Source of the DNA: Akkermansia muciniphila
Lineage (GTDB): Bacteria; Verrucomicrobiota; Verrucomicrobiia; Verrucomicrobiales; V1-33
DNA length: 64,000 bases
NCBI GenBank assembly: GCA_945900785.1
Contig: CAMDJM010000010.1
Coordinates: 27,124-91,123, forward strand
Direction of reading: 5' to 3'
Below the pieces are notes generated by a model. It did not search any database. It had not been told where the DNA came from and saw only the letters and a list, made by a program, of their open reading frames with translations. Below, piece by piece: positions 42,320 through 51,215 of this stretch; positions within the stretch are counted from its first letter, which is position 1; every line of letters starts with the position of its first letter. A program made the translations under genes and the position numbers.

Positions 42320-43164
42320 CAGGCCCAGGAGTTTGCCACCAAGGCCGTCAATGTCGGGCTAACTCAGCAGAATTGGTATATCGGACACTGCATCGTTGAA
42401 TTTGAGCAGAAGGGAGCTGATCGGGCAAGCTATGGGGAGAACCTCATGACCACACTCTCCCAGCGGCTTGCTTCTCATGGCTTGCCACAGGTCACACCCC
42501 GTGAACTCCGGCGCTATCGGCAGCTCTACCAGGTTTACCCCCGGATTTGGCAGTCAGTGACTGCCGAATCGCTCGAAGCTTCCGGCTTCGCCGCGATGCT
42601 CCCGTTCGCCTCTCTCCAGCCACCCTCAATTCGGAAGTCAGTGACTGCCGAATCTGAAATTGAGGAGCCGGTGACTCCACAATTGATCCACCGCCTCTCC
42701 TTCATACACCTCTCCGGGCTGATCCAACTTCCCGACGACACCCAGCGCCGCTTTTACGAAATCGAGTGCATCCGGGGCAACTGGTCCGTCCGCGAGCTGC
42801 GCCGCCAGATCGACAGCCTCTACCAACAGCGCAGCGGCCTATCAAAAAACAAAGCCAAGCTCTCCGCCACCGCCCACGCCAAAGCAGAAACCCTTCAGCC
42901 CGCCCAGATCATCCGCGATCCCTACATCTTCGAGTTCCTCGGCCTTCGCTCCCGCGATGTTATGGGCGAGACCGACCTCGAAGACGCCTTGCTCGACCGC
43001 CTCCAGGACTTCCTCCCCGAAATGGGCACAGCTTTTGCTTCGAGGCCCGGCAAAAGCGCCTCCTCATCGGTGATGAGCACTTCTTTGTGGACCTCGTCTT
43101 TTACCATCGCGTGCTCAAGTGCCACGTCCTTGTGGGGCTAAAGACCACCGCCTTTTCCCAATAA
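42293..43164 (+). pseudogene. Frameshifted DUF1016 (YhcG-type PDDEXK nuclease) gene
   Basis: The first ~243 codons are a good DUF1016 protein: NWYIGHCIVEFEQKGADRASYGENLMTTLSQRL, LRRYRQLYQVYP, FYEIECIRGNWSVRELRRQI and LEDALLDRLQDFLPEMG. At about 43024 the frame shifts: the conserved catalytic end FCFEARQKRLLIGDEHFFVDLVFYHR continues in another frame to 43164, whose final codons (VGLKTTAFSQ) are already non-homologous. A single small indel explains the break, and the gene then runs into hsdS sequence. DUF1016 genes often sit in type I restriction loci. Confidence 0.82.
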
Positions 43165-44238
43165 CATTCGAGCCCAAGGGAATTGTCTTCCTCAGCGATG
43201 AGCAGGCGAAACAACTCTCCAACGTTACCGTCCAGCCCTGCGACGTGCTATTGAACATTACCGGTGCTTCGATTGGCCGCGTTACCACCGCACCATCGGA
43301 AATGGCGGGCGCGAGGGTCAACCAGCACGTTGCCATAATCCGCCCGATCAAAGAACTCAATGCTCAGTTCCTGTCGAAGTTCTTAGCCAGTCCCGTGATT
43401 CAAAGAATAGTCGACGAGGTCCAAGTCGGCGCGGCACGCGAGGCGCTGACGAAGGGCATGATCGAAAAATTTGAGATTCCCCTCCCACTCCCCGCCGAGC
43501 AGAAACGGATCGTGACGAAGGCGGATGAGTTGATGGGGTTGTGTGACCGGCTGGAGGCGCAGCAGCAGGAACGCACCACGAAGCACGCCGCGCTCACCCG
43601 GGCGTCGCTGGCCCGCTTTGCCGACGCGCCCACCCTCCCGTTCCTCTTCGACCCGTCCTGCGCCATCCCCCCCGCCGAGCTCCGCAAATCCATCCTCACC
43701 CTCGCCGTCCAAGGCAAACTCGTCCCCCAAGACCCCAAGGACGTTCCGGCGCAACCCGCCGTCGCCAACATTGAGAAAGAACGTGAGCGGCTGATAGCAG
43801 CTAAGCAATTTAGGCGGTCTCAGCTTCCCGGCCCACCAGAAAAGGGCCCATTCAATATTCCTGAAACGTGGCTGTGGATGCATCTATCTTGGCAACGCGA
43901 TGCTTAACGTGACCGATGGATTTCACAGCAAACCCAAAACAGTCGAGGCTGGTGTTCGCCAAGTAACCGCCAAGCATGTCAAACCAGGACTGATTGATTT
44001 CGATTCCTGCCTTTACGTTTCGGATGATGACTTCAAAGAAATCGCCCCGAAAACGCGCCCGGGAAAAGGTGATGTCCTTGTCGTGAACAACGGTGCGGGA
44101 AGCGGCCTCGCGTCGATTATCGAAGCGGATTTCGAGTTCGCATTTAAGAACGCCGCAATTCTCAATCGGCCCGGGGAAATGCTTTCCAGGTTTCTGTTCA
44201 ACTATATGGTTTTCAAGCGAGACGGGATATGCGGGAAA
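43147..44238 (+). pseudogene. hsdS remnant (type I restriction specificity subunit), truncated at both ends and frameshifted
   Basis: The sequence begins in the middle of the first target-recognition domain (CDVLLNITGASIGRV, VNQHVAIIRP) and passes through its end (KFEIPLPLPAEQKRIVTKADELMGL). It continues through the central conserved helices and enters the second domain (PETWLWMHL). A shift near 43880 separates this from LGNAMLNVTDGFHSKPKTVEAG and VLVVNNGAGSGLASII, which continue in another frame. Homology stops at about 44235, just before the terminator of the minus-strand operon. No hsdM or hsdR is present, so it is non-functional. Confidence 0.82.
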
Positions 44239-44259
44239 CAAAAAAAGGCGGTCAAACCG
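44239..44259 (-). terminator. Rho-independent terminator of the three-gene secreted-protein operon
   Basis: On the minus strand the stem AGCGGT, loop TTG, then ACCGC(C) is followed by seven T residues, immediately after the TAG stop at 44260. It also marks the likely edge of the hsdS scar. Confidence 0.85.
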
Positions 44260-47200
44260 CTACCGCAATCTCACAAACGGCAGGAAAAACCGGCGGGGAG
44301 CGGCGGCGGGGTTGATGTTGAGGGCAAAACGGCCGGCGAGGAATTCCTGGGTGAGGCCGCTGACTTCGGTGAAGCTGGAGAGACCGGTGGAGTCCCGGAA
44401 GCCGATTTCCACAAAGCGGGAATAGGCGGCCGGCCAGTCCACGCAGACGCAGAGTTCCCCGGGCGCGGTGCCGGCGGACATCCGGAGATTGCTTAGCTCC
44501 AGGGCCACAGCCGGGCCCGGAGGCGAACTGGTGGGATCCGTGGGCACGGTGCCGGCGAAATATTCCTGACCAAGGCTGTAAATGGATCCATCCCGGCGGT
44601 CCTGACGGTTATTGGAAAGGCTTCCGAAGTAGCGGCGCTCCCAGGCATCGCCCAGCAGATCGCCATCGGTATCCACCACAGCATCGAATTCGCTCAGCTC
44701 CCACTTGCAGCTGAGGACCTCCATGCTGGGATGGCCGCCCACCGTGGGGGTGTCGGTATAGCCGGTAACCAGGACTTCATCATCGACCTCAGGCAGGTTG
44801 AAGAATGCGTCCAGATAAGGGAACCCGATTTCCGTGATCAGGGCGAGCTGGGAGTTATCCGCAGGATTGGTCAGGAGCCAAGGACCGGTGCCATTGGCGG
44901 CGGTGCGGCGCAGCGTGAGGGTTTGCAGGGGACGGACGGGCGCGGTGTTGCGCAGGGTTTGCAATTGATTCCAGGTCGTAGCGAGTTGGGGGTCTGTGGC
45001 TGAAACCGCAGAACGATACGCCGTGGGGATGACTCCAGTCCTCACATATTGACGCAGGGCATCAAGAGGGGCATCCGTGGTATTGCCCGGGGTGGCTGCG
45101 TAAATTTCCCGGGCGGTGCGCTCGGCCCGGGTTTTTGTGGCGATAGCCAATGCATCCAGGTGGCGCAGGACATTCAACATACGGTAACGGATCGTGGAGA
45201 AACTGGCAGGATTTCCCTGGCGCAGCAGGGCGGCGTCTCCACGGCTGTGGGTGCGGTCGCCAAGGTCCCGGGCCCGGTCGGCGGTGAGGCTGAAGCGTTG
45301 CAGAAGATCGCCGCCCAGGATGGGGCTGAAAACGGTGAAGGAAACCTCTTCCAGCAGCAGCGCCCGCAGGGTGCTCTCCGGGGTGATGCTAACGCTCAAG
45401 TAAGGCCGGGCGGTGGTGCTGGAAGCGGCCTGGTATTGGGTGATCCATGAATTCGCACTGCGGTTGCCAGTGGTGGAGGCCCCCCACGCCAGATCCTCCT
45501 GGAGGCTGCTCCAGGTGCTGCTGATGATTTGTGGCGCGGTGGATTCAGCGGCATTTTGGGTAGGAAAATCAGGAGATCCCTCACGGAAGTTTGAGCCGCC
45601 CCAGGACCAGGTTTCATTGATCGTGGTGCCGCCGTTGGTGGTGCCATAACTCCAGGATTCCTGGGGCAGCGCCGGGATCACCGCCAGCATTTCCTTGCCC
45701 CGCAGCGGAGCGCCGCTGATGAGGGGAGTCACCACAAAATGCGGCTCCGTGCGCACTACGGCAAAACCCGTTTCCGGCGAGAGATCCCGCAAAGCCACCC
45801 GGGCGGCCCCTCCGGCAGCCACGGTGCCCGTGCCGAGCAATCCATGCGCGGGATCGTAGGCATTGACCAGAGTGCCTACGGCTACCGTGCCGTCCGCCGC
45901 TCCGCCCACCAGACGTGGCTGGGGAATGATATCCACCAGCGGCGAGGCGGTGGGGGAAGGCTGGGCGCTTGGCTTGCTGGTGGAAAGATCCGGATTGGTG
46001 CCGGCGTGGAGTTCGCTGAGGTCGGAGAAGCCATCGCCATCGCTATCACTTCCTCCCGATGGGCTGAGCCCCTTGGCGATTTCCACGAAGTCCGGCACGC
46101 CGTCGCCATCCTGATCCTGCCGGGCCGGCGGCAGGGTAAAGGTGTAAAGGGCCCGCTGCACCGGCGCGGCATTGGTGGCGAAGATCACATAGTATTCCAC
46201 TGTGGCGTTGGTAGTGAGCCAGGGCGGGGTGGTGGGAAACCACGCCTGAAATGCCGCCGTTGATGAGGTCCGGTAATAAACCACGGAGCCCACCCCGATC
46301 CCGCTGAAGGTCAACTGAACGGCGTGATCGTAGCTGCCCGGAGCCGGGGAAATCGTCACCGTATCCGGCAGGGAGCCCAGGGTGGATTCGAAGGTAAATA
46401 ACGAAAATTGGGAATTCAGTTGATTCGCCGCTGAAGCCGGTGCGCTTGAGCTGAGCGCGCCCACATTCACCGGCGCGGAGGTGCCGATGCCCTGGGTGGC
46501 GCTGACAAAATCCGCCGTTTGCCCCGTGACCGTATAGGGAGCGGAAGCGGGCACCGTGATCCCGGTGGACCAATCCGACGAGCGGTAGGTGCGCAGAAGG
46601 TCAGGATTGGCGGTGCGGAAGAGCGGGCCGGAAAGGATGAAGAGATTGGCGTAGATGTCGAAGCTATTCAGCGCCGGCAGGGCGATCGTGGATCCCTGCA
46701 CCCAGCCCGCGCCACTGTTGGAGAAGGGCACCATGGCCGTGGGCGATTGTCCGGCAGCAGGCGCGTAAAGCAGGCGGAAAGCATTTCCTGACATCGGCAG
46801 CATCCCGGCCAGGACGCCCGCTGGAGCGCTCACCGGCAAGGGCACTCCGGCGGAAAATCCACCAGCGGCGGAGTATCCATAAAACGTCAGGCTGCCATCG
46901 GCGAGGCGCACCAAAAGCCGGCCGCCGCCAGGCGTGTTCACCGGCACGATCTCCTCCACCTCAGCCGGCAGCGTGAAAGGAACCGTGGCCGCCAGCAGCC
47001 ACCCTACCCCGTTAGGTTGAATGCGGCGGAGGGAACCGGACGCGGTGCCGGTCTTGTAAAATACGAGGTCGGTGTTCGCGCCCTCCAGGCTGGCAGCAAT
47101 CCAGGAGGAACCGGCAGGCAGCACCGCCGCAACCAGGGAGGCATTGGGATTTGCCCCGGTGAGTTGCCAGGCGCGGAAGCTGTCGGTGGCACCGGAGGCT

Positions 47201-47850
47201 TGCAGATAACCAAAAAGCTGGGCGCTGCCGGCCGCCGGAGCAAAGGGATTTCCCTGACGGACCGCGCCATCCGGCACGTCCCCGTTGTCAAGCAGGGTGG
47301 CCGAGCCCGCCGTCATGCGGAATTGTTTCAACTCCACCAGATTGACTCCATTCAGCACACTAACCAGCGCCAGATCATCCTCTGCCGTCGGCACGATGCC
47401 AGGAATATCCAAAGCCCCCAGCAGGGTGGTGCCCACGCCAGTGCCGATGGTATGCACGCGCGGCTCGGTGTAGCCGGTGCCCACTGGTGTGAGCAGATGC
47501 CAGCGGTTTTGCAGGGGCGATGTCACGGCCAGGCTGGTGCTGGTGACGCCATTCATCCGCCCGACGGCCACACCGCTGATCTCCGGCATACCGGACGGAC
47601 GCGGCTCCGCGAAGGTGACGGCTCCGCCCACCGCCGTGGAGCCAATCCGGTAGAGCCCGGTAGCCGCGTCCACCAGAATGACATCTTCCTGGCCATTGCC
47701 ATCAAAGTCACCAGTGGACGAAAAACCGCCCGCGGTGGGATAAACAAAACCACCCGCCAGGGCAGAAATCGTGAGCAGAGGCAGCGCGGAGAGATGGAGA
47801 AAAAAACGGGCCGTTTTCATGGGATGAAAATAGGATAGGGAAAAGTTCAT
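44260..47850 (-). CDS. Large secreted protein with FG-GAP-like N-terminus and Ca-binding repeats (1196 aa)
   Basis: After a signal peptide (the hydrophobic run TARFFLHLSALPLLTISALA) comes an FG-GAP/VCBS-like propeller region (GGFSSTGDFDGNGQEDVILVD, VAVGRMNG) to about residue 400. A chitobiase-like beta module follows (TITISPAPGSYDHAVQLTFS-type). Next are thrombospondin-3-like repeats DQDGDGVPDFVEIAKGLSPSG and DSDGDGFSDLSELHAGTNP near 600, then a long region ending with a C-terminal beta module. The start at 47850 overlaps the upstream stop (ATGA), while an inner ATG at 47820 gives a cleaner signal peptide. It is the last gene of the operon. Confidence 0.85.
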   Translation of the reverse strand: MNFSLSYFHPMKTARFFLHLSALPLLTISALAGGFVYPTAGGFSSTGDFDGNGQEDVILVDAATGLYRIGSTAVGGAVTFAEPRPSGMPEISGVAVGRMNGVTSTSLAVTSPLQNRWHLLTPVGTGYTEPRVHTIGTGVGTTLLGALDIPGIVPTAEDDLALVSVLNGVNLVELKQFRMTAGSATLLDNGDVPDGAVRQGNPFAPAAGSAQLFGYLQASGATDSFRAWQLTGANPNASLVAAVLPAGSSWIAASLEGANTDLVFYKTGTASGSLRRIQPNGVGWLLAATVPFTLPAEVEEIVPVNTPGGGRLLVRLADGSLTFYGYSAAGGFSAGVPLPVSAPAGVLAGMLPMSGNAFRLLYAPAAGQSPTAMVPFSNSGAGWVQGSTIALPALNSFDIYANLFILSGPLFRTANPDLLRTYRSSDWSTGITVPASAPYTVTGQTADFVSATQGIGTSAPVNVGALSSSAPASAANQLNSQFSLFTFESTLGSLPDTVTISPAPGSYDHAVQLTFSGIGVGSVVYYRTSSTAAFQAWFPTTPPWLTTNATVEYYVIFATNAAPVQRALYTFTLPPARQDQDGDGVPDFVEIAKGLSPSGGSDSDGDGFSDLSELHAGTNPDLSTSKPSAQPSPTASPLVDIIPQPRLVGGAADGTVAVGTLVNAYDPAHGLLGTGTVAAGGAARVALRDLSPETGFAVVRTEPHFVVTPLISGAPLRGKEMLAVIPALPQESWSYGTTNGGTTINETWSWGGSNFREGSPDFPTQNAAESTAPQIISSTWSSLQEDLAWGASTTGNRSANSWITQYQAASSTTARPYLSVSITPESTLRALLLEEVSFTVFSPILGGDLLQRFSLTADRARDLGDRTHSRGDAALLRQGNPASFSTIRYRMLNVLRHLDALAIATKTRAERTAREIYAATPGNTTDAPLDALRQYVRTGVIPTAYRSAVSATDPQLATTWNQLQTLRNTAPVRPLQTLTLRRTAANGTGPWLLTNPADNSQLALITEIGFPYLDAFFNLPEVDDEVLVTGYTDTPTVGGHPSMEVLSCKWELSEFDAVVDTDGDLLGDAWERRYFGSLSNNRQDRRDGSIYSLGQEYFAGTVPTDPTSSPPGPAVALELSNLRMSAGTAPGELCVCVDWPAAYSRFVEIGFRDSTGLSSFTEVSGLTQEFLAGRFALNINPAAAPRRFFLPFVRLR

Positions 47851-50800
47851 GGCACCAGCACTTCATTGGTAACGATCACCCGGTCGATCTCTTTGTTGCG
47901 GGCGAAGCGGACGAGGAGGTATTTGTATTTCGCGCCTTTGATCACCGGCTGCCGGTCCAGCAGCATGATGTCATGATCAGAACCAGTGAGGGTGCGGGCC
48001 AGGCCGGTGTCGTTCATGTGCATCGGCAGAATGAAGGGATCCGTCACCAGGGTATTACCGCCGGATTCACTCTGGGCGATCTGTTCCATCATCGGCCCGC
48101 ACTGCACAATATCGCCCGGCACGATGGGGAACTTGAGGCTGGGCATTTGCACCCGGTAGAGCACCACCGGGAAGATGCAGCCCTCATAGCCCAGCTTGTC
48201 CACGGCGTTCTCCCCGGCCTTGGCTACCCCGTCATTGCAATAGAGATAGGTCTCCGGGTCCCGCAGCGTGCTGATGTGGCCGATCTGGGGATCGCTGTCC
48301 AATTGAATCACGGAGCCGCTATTGGTGGATTGGGCATCATGGGCGGGGTCGGAATATTCGCCGATGCGCACCGCATTGGCCCGCCATCCTGCAAAGCGGG
48401 AAACATTCAGGTGCACCGCGCTGATGCCAGGATGGAACTCCGCCTGGGGCGGCAGATCCCGCGCCGGCCACGGCACCGCATTGCCCAGCGGCAGGGTGTG
48501 CAGCGTCCAGGTGAAGCTCTCCAGATTGGAAAAGGTCCCGGTCATCCGGGAGTCGTAAGCCCCCTTCCCCACCGCCCGGACCATGACGGTGTAAACATCC
48601 TTGGCAGAAACGGGCAGCAGGTATTCGAACTCCGGCGTGCCGCTGATGCTGACGTGGCGGGCGACGGCGGTTTCAAAGACGGAAAAATCGAGCCCTTCCG
48701 CGCCGGAAACATCCGTCAGCATATTGGGATGCCCGGCCAGATCAGTGGAAAGCCCGGCCCCATTCACCGGAGCGGTGCCGCCCTTCCTCGCGACCCAGAC
48801 TTCAAAGCGCTCCACCCCGGCAGTATTGCAAAACCAGCGGATCCGCATCTGCCCGGAGCCGAGCAATCCCGCAGAGGCCAGGTCCTCCAGCATCGGCACG
48901 GGCAGCAGGGAGGCCTCGCCGCATTCGATGCAATCCTGAGGCACCAGCGGACCGGCGTTGCTGTTTTTGTCAAAAAGTTGGAGATAATAACAAACCCCGC
49001 TCAGCGTCACGGGAGGATTTTCGTCCTTCCAGACCACCGGGGCGCTAGTGCTGTAAAACCCGGCATCCACCAGCGTTTGGGGGCCACCATCGACGGTGCG
49101 GTAGACCTTGAACTCGGTGCTGCCAGGGGTGGGATTGAAGGTGCCGCAGGGATCCAGCAGGACGCCGGTGCCGGGATCCATCACAATATGTTTCCCGCCA
49201 CACTGGCCGACGGGCACGAGGGCTGATGGAGCGAAATCCGCCGTCCAGAGCGCCCGGATGCGCTGGTCCACTAACGGTGAGGGTGGATCCAGCGGGCTTT
49301 CCACATAGGCGCTGACAATTCCAGCGGTAGTGCCGGCCCGGCAGCGGAATTTCTGCACCAGCGGGTAATAGCCTGAAACGTTGCGGTCCAATTCCGCCCT
49401 GAGATTTCCGGCGCTGTTTTTCGAAAAATGCGCCCTGCCGAGGGGCATCCAACTGAACTGGTTCTGGCCCGGGGCACGGTAGCCATACTCCCATTCCGCC
49501 CAGGCCAGGCCGCGCGCCACTGTGCTGGTGCAAACCAGGCGGAGGTGGCCGAGTTCTGCGGAAAGCCCTGTTTCGGTGATTTGCGCGTAGTCATTCCAAG
49601 TCAAGGTGAGCTGGCGGCAGGGTGTCAGCACGGTGCCCACGGTGCCGGCAGGCCCGCCCCGGTCCCGCAGGACGCCCCAGATGGGGCTGGAGTTTCCTGA
49701 CACATTCCGGCAGGTGCTGCCATCGACGGCACGGATGGTGTAAAAGTAGGTCTTGCCAGCATCTGCCGGGAGACCGGGTGGAACGTAGGAGGCACCATTG
49801 TTGTTCCCGCCGGCCCAATTCGCCCAAGCAGGTGTAGCGGTCAGGCCATTGTCCACGAAGGTCAGCTGGGAGCCCGGCAGCATGGCCACGAGATTTTCGT
49901 CAGGCTTGAGCTGGACTTCGTCGAGGTGTGAAGGCCTGGCTGCCTGCGCGGCAGAGGTCCAGCGGTATACAAGGAATGCAGAAACGGTTTCCCCGGCAGG
50001 CAAAGCGGGCATTTTCCACTCCAGTTCAAAACGCTGCACATCCTTTTTCGTGGTGCTGTTGAAATGCGTCACACTGCGCACAGCCAGTTGCACCGGCACC
50101 GGCGGGGGAAAGCGATCACAGATGGTGATCTTTTTGCCAGCGGAGCACCCCCCCGGCTGGCCCAGCAAATCCCGCGCTGCGGCGAAGTAGTAAAACGTAT
50201 CTCCATCCGTAAATGGCACGCCACCCGGCTGGAACCGGCCGTTGTCATCAATCAAATAGATAGTGGTGGGATCGGCCACCAGATCCGCCGCCGCTGGATC
50301 CGAAACATAGAGCTTCGAGGGCATGATCCCGGAGTTGTTGACCCGGCGTGCCGTCGGCTCTGTGAGGAGCGTTCCCGCATTGGCCGGCGGGGTGGTGTCC
50401 CAACCCCGGGCACTGGCAGCCAGGGCAGGCACGCGATAGACATCAAATCCATTCAGCAGCGGAGCCAGATCCTGGATCGCGTCCGGCACATACCACCGCA
50501 GGGAAACATTGAGATTGGACTTGGGCGAGGTATCAACCACTTCCACGGGTTTGCCAGGAGCCGGAATGATGACCGGCGCGGCGGGATTCAAGGTAACGCG
50601 TCCCATGACACCCCGGTCTGTCGAGCTGGCAGAATCGAAATCGCGGAATTCGTAGGTGAAAGCCGTGGCGGAAGGCAGGGTCTCGGCCCAGGCCAGACCC
50701 GCCGCAAAACCAATCGCCGGATGGGTGCGGGCGAGCACCAGCAATTGCTTCCGCTTGTCAGAGTCTGGAAGGGAATCGCTGATAAAGGTGGCTAGCTTTT

Positions 50801-51197
50801 CCCCGGTAGTGCCAGTGCCGATCGGGATGCCAGTAAGATCGGACATCAGGCCTTCCAAGGCCGGCAGGTTTTCTCCCAGAGAAGCCGCCAGAGGCAGAAG
50901 CGACGTGATGAGCAGCGGATCCGTGACCGGTTCCATCACAGTCCTGCGGGCGAAGAGGGAGGACGAGGTCGCCGCCCCGGCCTTGCGGTAAATGGCGACC
51001 TGCCGGGCCATGGTCAAGGCCAGATCCGTCGGTTCCAGCACCAGATAGGCGCGGTGGATGCCGCCCGTGCTTTTGGTGACCCCGGCGCAGATCACGCCTT
51101 TATCCAGGGCGGTCTGGGCCTGAAGCGGAACCAGGCTGGCGAGAAGAAACAGCAGCGGGAGGCGCAGCGCATGCTTGAGAGTGGCAAATGGATTCAT
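47847..51197 (-). CDS. Large secreted fibronectin-type-III-like protein (1116 aa)
   Basis: The signal peptide is MNPFATLKHALRLPLLFLLASLVPLQA. The mature protein has several fibronectin-III-like beta modules, e.g. LNVSLRWYVPDAIQDLAPLLNGFDVYRV, RFELEWKMPALPAGETVSAFLVYRW, LTLTWNDYAQ and MRIRWFCNTAGVERFEVWVAR. Cys-containing segments (PGGCSAGKKITICDRFPPP, LVPQDCIECGEASL) suggest disulfides. No catalytic motif is visible, so it may be structural or adhesive. It starts 18 bases after the 1785-aa gene and overlaps the 1196-aa gene by 4 bases. Confidence 0.85.
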   Translation of the reverse strand: MNPFATLKHALRLPLLFLLASLVPLQAQTALDKGVICAGVTKSTGGIHRAYLVLEPTDLALTMARQVAIYRKAGAATSSSLFARRTVMEPVTDPLLITSLLPLAASLGENLPALEGLMSDLTGIPIGTGTTGEKLATFISDSLPDSDKRKQLLVLARTHPAIGFAAGLAWAETLPSATAFTYEFRDFDSASSTDRGVMGRVTLNPAAPVIIPAPGKPVEVVDTSPKSNLNVSLRWYVPDAIQDLAPLLNGFDVYRVPALAASARGWDTTPPANAGTLLTEPTARRVNNSGIMPSKLYVSDPAAADLVADPTTIYLIDDNGRFQPGGVPFTDGDTFYYFAAARDLLGQPGGCSAGKKITICDRFPPPVPVQLAVRSVTHFNSTTKKDVQRFELEWKMPALPAGETVSAFLVYRWTSAAQAARPSHLDEVQLKPDENLVAMLPGSQLTFVDNGLTATPAWANWAGGNNNGASYVPPGLPADAGKTYFYTIRAVDGSTCRNVSGNSSPIWGVLRDRGGPAGTVGTVLTPCRQLTLTWNDYAQITETGLSAELGHLRLVCTSTVARGLAWAEWEYGYRAPGQNQFSWMPLGRAHFSKNSAGNLRAELDRNVSGYYPLVQKFRCRAGTTAGIVSAYVESPLDPPSPLVDQRIRALWTADFAPSALVPVGQCGGKHIVMDPGTGVLLDPCGTFNPTPGSTEFKVYRTVDGGPQTLVDAGFYSTSAPVVWKDENPPVTLSGVCYYLQLFDKNSNAGPLVPQDCIECGEASLLPVPMLEDLASAGLLGSGQMRIRWFCNTAGVERFEVWVARKGGTAPVNGAGLSTDLAGHPNMLTDVSGAEGLDFSVFETAVARHVSISGTPEFEYLLPVSAKDVYTVMVRAVGKGAYDSRMTGTFSNLESFTWTLHTLPLGNAVPWPARDLPPQAEFHPGISAVHLNVSRFAGWRANAVRIGEYSDPAHDAQSTNSGSVIQLDSDPQIGHISTLRDPETYLYCNDGVAKAGENAVDKLGYEGCIFPVVLYRVQMPSLKFPIVPGDIVQCGPMMEQIAQSESGGNTLVTDPFILPMHMNDTGLARTLTGSDHDIMLLDRQPVIKGAKYKYLLVRFARNKEIDRVIVTNEVLVP

Positions 51198-51215
51198 GAT
51201 GATGCAGATAAGGAG

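Noticed and set aside
42549..42655. Palindrome GGCAGTCAGTGACTGCC and its partial second copy as an operator pair
   Set aside because: They lie inside the DUF1016 coding sequence in frame (VTAES repeated) and are explained as an internal coding repeat.
47973..49226. Plus-strand 417-codon frame
   Set aside because: Shadow of the fibronectin-like 1116-aa gene.
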